Shown here: piece after piece, positions 8,631 to 15,602 of the stretch
Layout of the letters: each line of letters begins with the position of its first letter
How positions within the stretch are numbered: position 1 is the first letter of the stretch
NCBI GenBank assembly: GCA_023127875.1
Contig: JAGMFA010000001.1
Coordinates: forward strand, 1-34,491
Direction: 5' to 3'
Length of the DNA: 34,491 nucleotides
Source: Candidatus Zixiibacteriota bacterium
GTDB lineage: Bacteria; Zixibacteria; MSB-5A5; SM1-73
Program-made: the position numbers and the translations under genes
Notes under the pieces: generated by a model
What the model was told of the DNA's origin: nothing
Database searches by the model: none
Seen by the model: the letters and a program-made list of their open reading frames with translations, nothing else

Positions 8631-8691
8631 AGCCTTTTTGATTTCCATTGACTTCGTATCAAAACGGACTAATTTAGCCCAAGGAGAAGTT

Positions 8692-9555
8692 ATGAAGATA
8701 GTTCCTTTAGCATTTGATTCCATGGGGGCAAGGTCCACCGCCACCTTTGTGGAGACAGATTTGAAAATCCTAATCGATCCCGGGGTATCCTTTGCACCCT
8801 TAAGATATGGGCTTCCCCCCACCAAACTTGAGCTTAAAAGGGTGGAGGAGCTTTCGGAGAAAGTTTGGGAATATGCCCAAGAGGCTGATATTTTAACCAT
8901 CTCGCATTATCATTACGATCATTATTTCCCGGAGGCAGATTTTTACGCTGACAGGATCCTTTTAATTAAAGATCCGAAGGAGAACATAAATCGCTCCCAG
9001 AAGGGGAGAGGCAGGGAGTTTTTAGATTGGGTAAAGGATACCCCCAAGTTGATGGAGTTTGCTGACGGAAGAGATTTCAGGTTCAGAGAAACGGAGATCA
9101 TTTTCTCACCACCATTTTATCATGGGGAGGAAGGATCGAGATTGGGCTATGTGTTAGCCTGCTTAATAAAATATAAAGGCGAAAAGATGATCCATGCTTC
9201 TGACGTTCAGGGACCCCAGGTGAATGTGACCACTGAATGGATCATTAAGCAGAATCCTGACATACTGATTTTATCTGGTTTTCCCACCCTGCTTATGGGA
9301 TGGCGAGCTTCAAAATTCGGACTGTCTCAAAGCAATAAAAACTTAGTTAAGATTCTCTCCCAGACCAAAGTTAAAACTGTCATCCTGGATCATCATCTAG
9401 TGAGAGACTTGCACTACCTGAACAAAATAGAGGAAGTGACTAAAGAAGCAGATGCATTGAAAAAGAAAGTGATCACCGCTGCAGAATTTATAGGAAAAGA
9501 GCCTGAGTTTCTGGAGGCGCAACGAAAAGAGTTTTACAAGAAAGAGTGGTTGTAG
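8692..9555 (+). CDS. UPF0282-type metallo-beta-lactamase-fold protein
   Basis: A 287-aa metal-dependent hydrolase fold of unknown substrate. The start at 8692 is chosen because AAGGAGAAG lies just upstream; the frame is open back to 8560 but runs through repeat DNA there. The opening, KIVPLAFDSMGARSTATFVE with ILIDPGVSFAPLRYGLPP, is characteristic of family UPF0282 as I know it from archaea. The metal site shows as SHYHYDH (His72, His74, Asp76, His77). Further candidate ligands are the His in PFYHGEE, the Asp in HASDVQ and the His pair in LDHHLVRD. Such proteins may be RNases or phosphodiesterases, but I know of no assigned activity. It is divergent from the GHKL gene with 266 nt between the starts. 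A bacterial copy is unusual and suggests transfer from an archaeon. Confidence 0.8.
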   Translation: MKIVPLAFDSMGARSTATFVETDLKILIDPGVSFAPLRYGLPPTKLELKRVEELSEKVWEYAQEADILTISHYHYDHYFPEADFYADRILLIKDPKENINRSQKGRGREFLDWVKDTPKLMEFADGRDFRFRETEIIFSPPFYHGEEGSRLGYVLACLIKYKGEKMIHASDVQGPQVNVTTEWIIKQNPDILILSGFPTLLMGWRASKFGLSQSNKNLVKILSQTKVKTVILDHHLVRDLHYLNKIEEVTKEADALKKKVITAAEFIGKEPEFLEAQRKEFYKKEWL

Positions 9556-9671
9556 GTGGAACCCCTTCCGTTCGTCATGAACGCCCTCGCCCGTGACGTT
9601 TTATTAGAACAGCTTTACCGCGAACGGACAGGCGTCCGTTACCACCAAGAAACCCCACTATAGCACAACGC
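9556..9671. repeat. Gap with hairpin repeats
   Basis: Two clear stems: CGTTC-GTCAT-GAACG near 9569-9583 and AACGGAC-AGGC-GTCCGTT at 9623-9640. No T-run follows either, so they look more like REP-type elements than intrinsic terminators, although they lie just after a gene end. Confidence 0.5.
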
Positions 9672-9699
9672 TTGACAAAGCAGAAAAAAATGATATTAT
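9672..9699 (+). promoter_or_regulatory. Promoter of the DUF2283 two-gene unit
   Basis: TTGACA (9672-9677), a 16-nt spacer and TATTAT (9694-9699). The predicted transcription start, about 7 nt downstream, falls on or next to the TTG at 9706 that opens the first gene, implying a leaderless mRNA. Confidence 0.7.
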
Positions 9700-9705
9700 G
9701 CAGTT

Positions 9706-9946
9706 TTGAAATTTACACGATACTTTTCATTCGTCAGGCAACGTCCAGATAGGGCAATTATCAAAGAAGAATGGATATTGAAGACTATCAATAATCCTTT
9801 AAAAACAGAAACGCAAACTGATGGAAGGATAAGGAAATGGAGTTATATCGAAGAAATGGGCAAATATCTTAGGGTGATCTTTGGAAGACGGAGAAACTGT
9901 TCATAATGCTTTTTTTGATCGAGGCTTTAAGGAGGAAGGAAAATGA
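9706..9946 (+). pseudogene. Frameshifted small protein upstream of DUF2283
   Basis: Read from TTG 9706 the frame gives a Lys/Arg-rich N-terminus (KFTRYFSFVRQRPDRAIIKE, then EEW...DGRIRKWSYIEEMGKYLRVI) and stops at 9904-9906. Shifting frame near 9879-9881 continues the protein as LEDGETVHNAFFDRGF and so on, to a TGA at 9944-9946. Joined, the two halves give about 79 aa and look like one family of small proteins that I remember being encoded just before DUF2283 proteins, with an ending RVILLEDGETxHNAFFDR. One extra T, or two missing bases, separates the frames. The restored stop overlaps the next start (ATGA), as expected for translational coupling. There is no ribosome binding site. Either a recent pseudogene, programmed frameshifting at ATCTTTG, or a sequencing error. 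A toxin-like role has been guessed for such pairs but is unproven. Confidence 0.65.
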
Positions 9947-10149
9947 AAATTCGATATTTTGCAGATACAGATACGGCACTAATTGAATTTTCAAATGAAC
10001 CAGTTGAGGAGACGAGGGAGATATCTGAGAACCTTTATGTTGACTTAGATAAAAAGGGCAATCTGGTGAGCATGACTATTGAACATGCAAGAAAACAAGC
10101 CAATATTTCTGAAGTCTCTTTTTTACAAATGGAAAAGAGCAGTGCCTAA
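9943..10149 (+). CDS. DUF2283 family small protein
   Basis: A 68-aa protein with a strong ribosome binding site (AAGGAGGAAGG) ahead of its ATG. The pattern MKIRYFADTDTALIEFS, then ETREISENLYVDLDKKGNLVSMTIEHA, is the DUF2283 fold: a small beta-sheet with a YDxxxDxLYI-like opening and an acidic DLDKxGxxVxxxIxxA centre. The ATG overlaps the stop of the restored upstream reading frame, so the two genes were built as a coupled unit. DUF2283 proteins are often encoded next to a small basic partner and are sometimes treated as antitoxin-like; this is inference from context. Intact here, while its partner is frameshifted. Confidence 0.8.
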   Translation: MKIRYFADTDTALIEFSNEPVEETREISENLYVDLDKKGNLVSMTIEHARKQANISEVSFLQMEKSSA

Positions 10150-10159
10150 CCACCCATTC

Positions 10160-10237
10160 CCCCTGCTTCCAGTTGGTGTTCTTCACCAACGGGTTAGTCT
10201 ATGGCTGTTGGTCAAGAAGACCAACAGCAAGCGGGGG
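10160..10237. repeat. Double-hairpin repeat between convergent genes
   Basis: An outer near-palindrome (CCCCCTGCTT ... AAGCGGGGG) encloses two hairpins: GTTGGTG-TTCTT-CACCAAC starting at 10173, and a perfect 10-bp stem GCTGTTGGTC-AAGAA-GACCAACAGC at 10204-10228. It lies between convergent genes and may act as a two-way transcription block, though without T-runs. Parts (GTTGGTGTTC, AGAAGACCAAC, GCAAGC) recur at 6792-6955. Confidence 0.65.
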
Positions 10238-10249
10238 ATAATGTAGAAT

Positions 10250-10696
10250 CTATTTCTCTTTGCTTTTCTCAATTATCTCTTCAGCTAATGAGAGGGCTAC
10301 ACCGGAGAGCATCACCTCTACACCAAACTTGGTGAAATCTCCGGATAGAAGTTCCTGTTTCACATTGGCATAAAGTGAACAGGCGGCTTGTCTTTCCACC
10401 ACAAGTCCGGAAATTTTTCCTGAAGATTCACCCACAAAGGTGACCTCGCCTAATTCCTCACTTTTGACATAACCGGAACAGCTATGCAATTGAAGATGAG
10501 TGTTGAAGGTGTAAACCACCACCATGGGACCCTTTCCTTTCCCCAGAGTCACCTCAGGATATATCTCCAGAATCAAGGTTCTGCGTCCCTCTTCGGCAGA
10601 TATCTTTATGCGGAAATGATCTTGTTCCTTGCGGACGCTTTCCGCTTGCAGGCAGTCAGATATTTTGTCGATATCTTTCTTGGCGAAAACGGGCAT
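10250..10696 (-). CDS. Hypothetical protein, 148 aa
   Basis: I do not recognise this protein. It is soluble, with no signal peptide or membrane segment, and mixes alpha and beta: an N-terminal helix (KKDIDKISDCLQAESV), a run of likely strands (DHFRIKIS, RTLILEIYPEV, GPMVVVYTF, LQLHSCSGYV, LGEVTFVGES) and a C-terminal helix ending EEIIEKSKEK. Cysteines at LHSCSGY and RQAACSLY are not arranged as a metal motif. The ATG has AGAGG at about 8 nt. It is the last gene of the purS-purQ-DUF4321-tatA line, 76 nt after tatA, and converges on the DUF2283 gene. Confidence 0.65.
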   Translation of the reverse strand: MPVFAKKDIDKISDCLQAESVRKEQDHFRIKISAEEGRRTLILEIYPEVTLGKGKGPMVVVYTFNTHLQLHSCSGYVKSEELGEVTFVGESSGKISGLVVERQAACSLYANVKQELLSGDFTKFGVEVMLSGVALSLAEEIIEKSKEK

Positions 10697-10772
10697 GTTT
10701 TATTCCTCTTCTTCAACCTTATCAGTTTTTTCTCGAAAACATATATGGAACTGCGTTTGAGATATTTGTTAA

Positions 10773-10982
10773 CTATTTCTTTTCTTCTGGATCTGATTTT
10801 TTCTCTTCCCCTGGGGGTTCGGGTTTGGTTAACTCATCCTGTGTTTCCTTCATAGCTTTTCTGAACTCCCTCATGCCTTTGCCCAATCCCTGGGCGATCT
10901 CCGGAATCTTTTTGGCTCCAAACAAAAGAAGGATCACCAGAAGTATTAAAATCAATTCCTGTGCGCCGATTCCTCCTAACAT
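10773..10982 (-). CDS. tatA: Twin-arginine translocase subunit TatA/TatE
   Basis: The pore-forming subunit of the Tat system, which moves folded proteins with twin-arginine signals across the inner membrane. It has 69 aa: a short outside end (MLGGIGAQE), one membrane helix (LILILLVILLLFGAKKIPEI), the conserved FGAKKIPE hinge, an amphipathic helix (AQGLGKGMREFRKAM) and a highly charged tail. GGGAGGTAATCC precedes the ATG. No tatC is nearby, so the complex must be completed elsewhere. Its link to mobA is thematic only: many molybdopterin enzymes are Tat substrates. Confidence 0.93.
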   Translation of the reverse strand: MLGGIGAQELILILLVILLLFGAKKIPEIAQGLGKGMREFRKAMKETQDELTKPEPPGEEKKSDPEEKK

Positions 10983-11076
10983 GGATTACCTCCCTCAAGA
11001 TAAATATGATCCAAAATTTGATACGTTGGTTAAGGTTGATAGTTCTATTTTTTTCCTTGTAACATGAATTTCCCTT

Positions 11077-11343
11077 TTAAAGGAACCACCACCGAAAATA
11101 GATCACCACCAGAATGATAAATAGAATGCTGACGAAATTTATCTTAACCATAAGACCGATGGTGAAGCTGATGGCATAAAGTTCCACGGTCAAAGGCTTA
11201 AACCCGATGGAGATACTTTTCTCAAAGAGGGTCTTAACTGCCCCCACTGGCAGAAATGATCCGATAATATCTCCAATTAACCCTCCCACCACCGCTGCCA
11301 AAACCAAGGAGACTAACAAAAAAGTTACTTCACGTCCCTTCAA
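11077..11343 (-). CDS. DUF4321 family small membrane protein
   Basis: An 88-aa integral membrane protein with three hydrophobic stretches: FLLVSLVLAAVVGGLIGDII (8-27), LYAISFTIGLMVKINF and VSILFIILVVIYFRWWFL at the C-terminus. The glycine-rich first helix followed by GSFLPVGAVKTLFEKSISIGF and the later LxxISFTxGxxxxxN pattern fit DUF4321, usually encoded near purQ or tatA in FCB and related bacteria. It starts at a TTG with AAGGAG 7 nt upstream, 13 nt after the purQ stop, so it is in the same operon. Function unknown. Confidence 0.75.
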   Translation of the reverse strand: MKGREVTFLLVSLVLAAVVGGLIGDIIGSFLPVGAVKTLFEKSISIGFKPLTVELYAISFTIGLMVKINFVSILFIILVVIYFRWWFL

Positions 11344-11356
11344 ATTCTTTTCTCCT

Positions 11357-12055
11357 TCATCTCCTTTGGTTAAAGAAATTAACTATGGACTGAAAAACGT
11401 ATTTTCCATCGTCAGAACCCAGAATGGCCTCTGATGCCCTTTCCGGATGAGGCATCATCCCCAGCACGTTCTTGGTCTGGTTACAGATTCCGGCAATATT
11501 TTCTAAAGAACCATTGGGGTTTGCCTCTGGGGTGACTTTTCCGTTTTCGTCACAATACCTGAAGACAATTTGATCATTTTCCACAAGCTGCCTCAAGCCC
11601 TCATCCGGTATGAAGTAATTGCCATCAGTGTGAGCTATGGGAATCTGAAGAACCTGCCCTTTCGTACAGAGATTGGTAAAGGGGGTGTTTTCATACTCCG
11701 CCCTGATATGGACGAATTTGCATATGAAACGGAGAGAAGTGTTTCTCAGCATGGCTCCGGGTAGAAGACCTACCTCCAGAAGTATTTGAAAACCGTTACA
11801 TATTCCCACTACCAATCCACCGTCTTTGGCAAAATCCATCACCTCTTTCATGATGGATGAAAATCGGGCGATGGCGCCGGTCCTCAGATAATCGCCATAG
11901 GAAAAACCGCCGGGGAGGATCACACAGTCGCAGTTGTGGAGGGAGACATCCTGGTGCCACAAAAACTCTACGTCTTGCTTTATCACGGTTTTGATCGCCA
12001 TGTAGGCGTCATAGTCACAATTCGAGCCGGGAAAAATTATCACGCCGAATTTCAT
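11357..12055 (-). CDS. purQ: Phosphoribosylformylglycinamidine synthase subunit PurQ
   Basis: The glutaminase subunit of FGAM synthase, step four of IMP synthesis; it frees ammonia from glutamine for PurL. The 232-aa class I amidotransferase has its nucleophile in GICNGFQ (Cys86) and the His-Glu pair in MPHPER (His203, Glu205). The start [13 protein letters not shown] and [14 protein letters not shown] are PurQ signatures. The ATG overlaps the purS stop by 4 nt (ATGA), which keeps the two subunits coupled. PurL, the synthetase subunit, is not in the window. Confidence 0.96.
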   Translation of the reverse strand: MKFGVIIFPGSNCDYDAYMAIKTVIKQDVEFLWHQDVSLHNCDCVILPGGFSYGDYLRTGAIARFSSIMKEVMDFAKDGGLVVGICNGFQILLEVGLLPGAMLRNTSLRFICKFVHIRAEYENTPFTNLCTKGQVLQIPIAHTDGNYFIPDEGLRQLVENDQIVFRYCDENGKVTPEANPNGSLENIAGICNQTKNVLGMMPHPERASEAILGSDDGKYVFQSIVNFFNQRR

Positions 12056-12315
12056 TTGATTATCTCGAAGTTATATTTTTCTATTATTGGATTAGTTAAA
12101 AGCTTTCGACAGATTTCGTCGATTAAGTCTTCTGGTTTTCTTTTTTCATCTTTTTGAAAAGTTATCTCGAAAATCTTTCCGGAACGGATCTGTTTTATCC
12201 CCTGATAGCCCATGTTTTCTAAAGCATTTTTGATGGTGGACCCTTGAGGATCCAAAACCCCGTCCTTGAGTTTGACATACACCACCGCCAAGCGGTTTTC
12301 GTTTTCCTTGTTCAT
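12052..12315 (-). CDS. purS: Phosphoribosylformylglycinamidine synthase subunit PurS
   Basis: An 87-aa bridging subunit that holds PurQ and PurL together in the multi-protein form of FGAM synthase (Bacillus and archaeal type). The core [25 protein letters not shown] and the [13 protein letters not shown] stretch ([11 protein letters not shown]) are diagnostic. A ribosome-binding AAGGAAGGAG lies about 13 nt ahead of the ATG. A possible promoter on the minus strand has TTGGCT (12377-12372), an 18-nt spacer and TAAATA (12353-12348); it is weaker than others in the window. The gene starts the line purS-purQ-DUF4321-tatA-hypothetical. Confidence 0.95.
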   Translation of the reverse strand: MNKENENRLAVVYVKLKDGVLDPQGSTIKNALENMGYQGIKQIRSGKIFEITFQKDEKRKPEDLIDEICRKLLTNPIIEKYNFEIIK

Positions 12316-12377
12316 GATATCAAACTGCTCCTTCCTTGATTTTTATATATTTACTTAAAAATAGCTTTTTGAGCCAA

Positions 12378-12778
12378 CTTTGCAACGAAAATATTTATGT
12401 TTGCTAAGTCTAATCTGCTTTAATCGACGAGAGGAAATTGTCGTAGGGACAGCCTCATTTGAGTCAACTGACCTTGTGGCTGTCCTCATTAGGGTCAGGA
12501 CAGGGATTCATCCTGAAGGACTCATCCTGAAGGACAAGCCCTGTCCCTACATAAAATCTCTTCACAAAATGACTTCTTCAACACGTCCTAAAGCTTTAAA
12601 CCTTTGTGCATCTTTCCTGTGAAACTACGGACTATAAGTTGATATTTTTTAGAGTCCCTCTGTTGTTTTCAAACATCATTCTTAACTTGTTTCAAAGAAC
12701 CTGTAAGGACAATTCATGAATTGTCCCTACATCAGAGGTTGCAAAAATTGCTGGTTAATATTTCTGAGTCACTTTCTC
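12378..12778. repeat. Repeat-filled gap between pssA and purS
   Basis: No gene is supported. 12443-12550 is one compound element: it opens GTAGGGACAG and closes CTGTCCCTAC, with inner complementary words and a direct tandem of a 14-mer (12508-12521 and 12522-12535). A second, simple element is at 12703-12730, a 28-nt palindrome with one mismatched pair whose ends also read GTARGGACA / TGTCCCTAC. The same family returns at 15472-15533. Confidence 0.7.
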
Positions 12779-13483
12779 CTATTTTTCAGCATGGAACAAT
12801 TCATAAGCACCTTTCCCCAGCCCGGATAGAACATAAAGCAAACCGAAGGGGAATAGAGCCAGCCTGGGATTTATTATCAGAACAACCAGAAACACAAAAA
12901 CGTAGATAAGTTTGATTTTATTTTTTCTATCGCTGAAGGAGAACTTAGGCAAGGTCTCGTATTCTATCCCGCTCACCATCAATCCTGAGAAGGCGATGAT
13001 CATGGTGATTAAAGCCTTAGGAAATCGCAAGGTTCCCCAGATTTCGTTGCAAAACAATATATAACTCACCAGGGTTATGGCTGCCGTGGGTATGGGCAAA
13101 CCCATATAGGGAAGTTTTTCATCTAATTTGGACTGCTGGAGATTGAATCTCGCCAATCGAAAGGCACCACACATGACAAAGACAAAACCTAAAATCCAGC
13201 CCCATTTTCCCAAAGGATAGATATGCAGATTGTAAAACAGCACAGCGGGTGCGATCCCGAAGGAAATAAGGTCGGCAAATGAATCCAGCTCCACGCCAAA
13301 ACGGGAGGAGGATCCAGCAAATCTGGCTACCTGTCCATCCAAGGTGTCAAAGAAGGCGGCTAAGATTATCATCCAGGCGGCATAGATTGGCTCGCCATCG
13401 AAGCTGCAACGGATCGATACAAAGCCACAGAACATATTGCCTACGGTGAAGACACCGGGAAAGATTCCTTTAATGTTTTTCAC
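12779..13483 (-). CDS. pssA: CDP-diacylglycerol-serine O-phosphatidyltransferase
   Basis: Makes phosphatidylserine from CDP-diacylglycerol and serine at the inner membrane, the first step to phosphatidylethanolamine. It is 234 aa with about eight hydrophobic stretches. The CDP-alcohol phosphotransferase motif is complete: Asp46, Asp49-Gly50, Ala53-Arg54, Gly63, Asp67 and Asp71. The GIFPGVFTVGNMFCGF start is typical of the multi-spanning PssA type. The GTG start overlaps the psd stop by four bases (GTGA), so the two enzymes are made together. Confidence 0.94.
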   Translation of the reverse strand: MKNIKGIFPGVFTVGNMFCGFVSIRCSFDGEPIYAAWMIILAAFFDTLDGQVARFAGSSSRFGVELDSFADLISFGIAPAVLFYNLHIYPLGKWGWILGFVFVMCGAFRLARFNLQQSKLDEKLPYMGLPIPTAAITLVSYILFCNEIWGTLRFPKALITMIIAFSGLMVSGIEYETLPKFSFSDRKNKIKLIYVFVFLVVLIINPRLALFPFGLLYVLSGLGKGAYELFHAEK

Positions 13484-14124
13484 TTTTTAAAAATCCCTAT
13501 GATGGTTTCACCAGCTTTAACCCTCTGGTTCAGCTTTACTTTGATCTCAACGTTCTCCGGTAAAAAAAGATCAACCCGGGAGCCGAATTTGATCATTCCA
13601 AAACGCTCTCCTATTTTCACTGAATCCCTTGACTTGACTTTGCACACTATTCTTCGGGCGATGATTCCTGCTATCTGTTTCAAAATAATTCTGCCCCGCT
13701 CATTTTCCAAACCCAGCTCAGTCTGTTCATTTTCTAAAGAAGCTTTATCTTTGAAGGCAGGATGGAACTTGCCTGGATTATACTTAAAATATTTTACCTT
13801 GCCAGAGATGGGAGCACGATTGACGTGGACATCGAAGACTGACATGAACACGCTCACCAAAGTCCCCTTTTCGCCTACAAACTTCAGATTCTCAAAAGGC
13901 TTTATTAAGATGACCTTGCCGTCCGCAGAAGAGAGGATCAGATTTTCACCGTTAGGGGCTTTGCGCTCCGGGTCCCTGAAGAAAAAAAGGAAAAAAAACG
14001 AAAGAAGAAAAAATACTGCCGCAAACGGAAGAATTATAACCTCAGAGCTATAAGCCCAGACCGCAAATAGAATCAGCGAAATGGCCAAAGTGGGAATGAT
14101 AAACTTAAAGCCTTCTTTTGTCAT
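13480..14124 (-). CDS. psd: Phosphatidylserine decarboxylase, short type
   Basis: Converts phosphatidylserine to phosphatidylethanolamine. The 214-aa proenzyme is the short form, of about 200-230 aa, with two N-terminal membrane helices (IIPTLAISLILFAVW and ILPFAAVFFLLSFFFLFFF). The decarboxylase core keeps FDVHVNRAP (His100) and the self-cleavage site KFGS (Gly181-Ser182), where Ser182 becomes the pyruvoyl group; the longer E. coli type has LGST here. Its ATG overlaps the purB stop (ATGA) and its stop overlaps the pssA start, so three unrelated reactions are packed into one overlapping operon. Confidence 0.94.
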   Translation of the reverse strand: MTKEGFKFIIPTLAISLILFAVWAYSSEVIILPFAAVFFLLSFFFLFFFRDPERKAPNGENLILSSADGKVILIKPFENLKFVGEKGTLVSVFMSVFDVHVNRAPISGKVKYFKYNPGKFHPAFKDKASLENEQTELGLENERGRIILKQIAGIIARRIVCKVKSRDSVKIGERFGMIKFGSRVDLFLPENVEIKVKLNQRVKAGETIIGIFKK

Positions 14125-15413
14125 TTAAACACTCTTTTAAAAATATAATCCACGTTTCTCAAATAGAAATTCAGATCAAAACATTCATTAACCTTTCGTT
14201 CGCTCAAATACTTTCTTACTCTTTTGTCTTTTAGAATTAGATCCTTGAAACTTTTGTTATCCTTCCAGGCTTTCATGGCATTATCCTGGACTATCTGGTA
14301 AGCTTTCTCTTTAGAACGGGTCTTTTGGGAAAGCTCCAAAAGCAGACGCCCGGAGAAGATCATCCCTTTTGTTTTGTGTAGATTTCTTTCCATGTTCTCA
14401 GGATAAACCAAAAGATTGTCCATGATGCGGTTGAATTGGATCAACATGTAGTCCACTAAAATAGTGGAATCTGGAATTATCACTCTTTCCACCGATGAAT
14501 GAGAGATATCCCTCTCGTGCCACAACGTTATATTTTCCATGGAAGCCTGGGCATTGGTTCTGACCAATCGCGCCAGACCACAAAGCCTCTCACAGGTGAT
14601 TGGATTTCTTTTATGGGGCATAGCAGAGGAGCCTTTTTGCTCTTTGCTGAAACCTTCCTCCAACTCCAGAATCTCGGTCCTCTGCAGGTTTCTTATCTCG
14701 GTGGCAAATTTTTCTATGGAGCTGGTGATAAGAGCTAAGGTGGTCAAAAATTCAGCATGCCGATCTCTTTGAATTATCTGGCTGGAGATCGGAGCAGGCT
14801 TTAGCTTGAGTTTTTTGCAGACATACTCCTCTACTTTAGGATTCAAATTGGAGAAAGTGCCCACAGCGCCGGAAATCTTTCCCACAGATATAATCTCAAT
14901 AGCTTTTTTCAGACGCTGGATATGCCTCTGTGTCTCAGCAAACCATAGGGCAAACTTAAGACCCAAAGTTATTGGTTCTGCATGAACTCCATGGGTTCTG
15001 CCAATCATAGGGGTATGTTTGAACTTAAAAGCCTTCTTTTTGACGCTTGAGCTCAACTTATCCAGATCTTGCAAGATCAGCTCTCCTGCTTCTTTCATCA
15101 TAAGAGAAAGCGAAGTGTCAAGAATATCAGATGAGGTCAGCCCAAAATGAATATACTTAGATTCTTCTCCTACATTTTCGGCAACATTGGTAAGAAAGGC
15201 AACCACATCGTGTTTGGTCTTCTCTTCAATCTTGGCGATTCTCTTAACATCGAATCCGGCTTTTCTCTTGATCTTATTCAGAGCAGATTTAGGAATGATT
15301 CCCAGATGAGCCATTGCTTCACAGGCTACGATTTCGATATCCAGCCATTTTTGAAATTTATTCTGGTCGGACCACAAAAACTTCATCCTGGGAGTGGTGT
15401 ATCGCTCTATCAT
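14121..15413 (-). CDS. purB: Adenylosuccinate lyase
   Basis: Splits fumarate from SAICAR in IMP synthesis and from adenylosuccinate in AMP synthesis. The 430-aa protein is normal length and carries the fumarase/aspartase signature GSSAMPHKRNPI with its catalytic Ser loop, plus TSSDILDTSLSLM and the GRTHGVHAEP segment with an active-site His. It begins ERYTTPRMKFLWSDQNKFQKWL, as in the B. subtilis type. It is the first gene of purB-psd-pssA. Upstream lies a repeat-filled gap with no clear promoter. Confidence 0.96.
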   Translation of the reverse strand: MIERYTTPRMKFLWSDQNKFQKWLDIEIVACEAMAHLGIIPKSALNKIKRKAGFDVKRIAKIEEKTKHDVVAFLTNVAENVGEESKYIHFGLTSSDILDTSLSLMMKEAGELILQDLDKLSSSVKKKAFKFKHTPMIGRTHGVHAEPITLGLKFALWFAETQRHIQRLKKAIEIISVGKISGAVGTFSNLNPKVEEYVCKKLKLKPAPISSQIIQRDRHAEFLTTLALITSSIEKFATEIRNLQRTEILELEEGFSKEQKGSSAMPHKRNPITCERLCGLARLVRTNAQASMENITLWHERDISHSSVERVIIPDSTILVDYMLIQFNRIMDNLLVYPENMERNLHKTKGMIFSGRLLLELSQKTRSKEKAYQIVQDNAMKAWKDNKSFKDLILKDKRVRKYLSERKVNECFDLNFYLRNVDYIFKRVFK

Positions 15414-15438
15414 CTTCTATCTTTTATCTCTTGTTATG

Positions 15439-15586
15439 GAGACCTAAAGGTCTCCGCTACCATAGTTTCGCGTAGGGACAGGGCTTGTCCCTGTCCTGGA
15501 CAGAATACGGACAGCCACAAGGGCTGTCCCTACGCTCTTCGCTACATTTTATTCGATTCAGATGTAGCGGAAAGCCTCAGCTTTCC
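15439..15586. repeat. REPIN-like paired hairpins enclosing a GTAGGGACAG element
   Basis: Two outer hairpins in opposite orientation frame the unit: GGAGACC-TAAA-GGTCTCC then GCTAC at 15439-15461, and GTAGC then GGAAAGC-CTCA-GCTTTCC at 15565-15586. Between them, 15472-15533 is a GTAGGGACAG ... CTGTCCCTAC element like that at 12443-12550. The nested layout of inverted hairpins is what REPIN elements, moved by a Y1-type transposase, look like. No such transposase gene is in the window. Confidence 0.65.
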
Positions 15587-15602
15587 ACTTTTAACTTCCA
15601 AA

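Noticed and set aside
8560..8691. N-terminal extension of the UPF0282 gene
   Set aside because: It runs through repeat DNA with a heptamer tandem; the ribosome binding site and the family start both point to 8692.
9556..9671. Intrinsic terminator after the UPF0282 gene
   Set aside because: The stems are good but no T-run follows, so I list it as hairpin repeat.
12443..12550. CRISPR-like repeat array
   Set aside because: Only two 14-nt direct copies with no spacers, inside a palindromic element; no cas genes anywhere.
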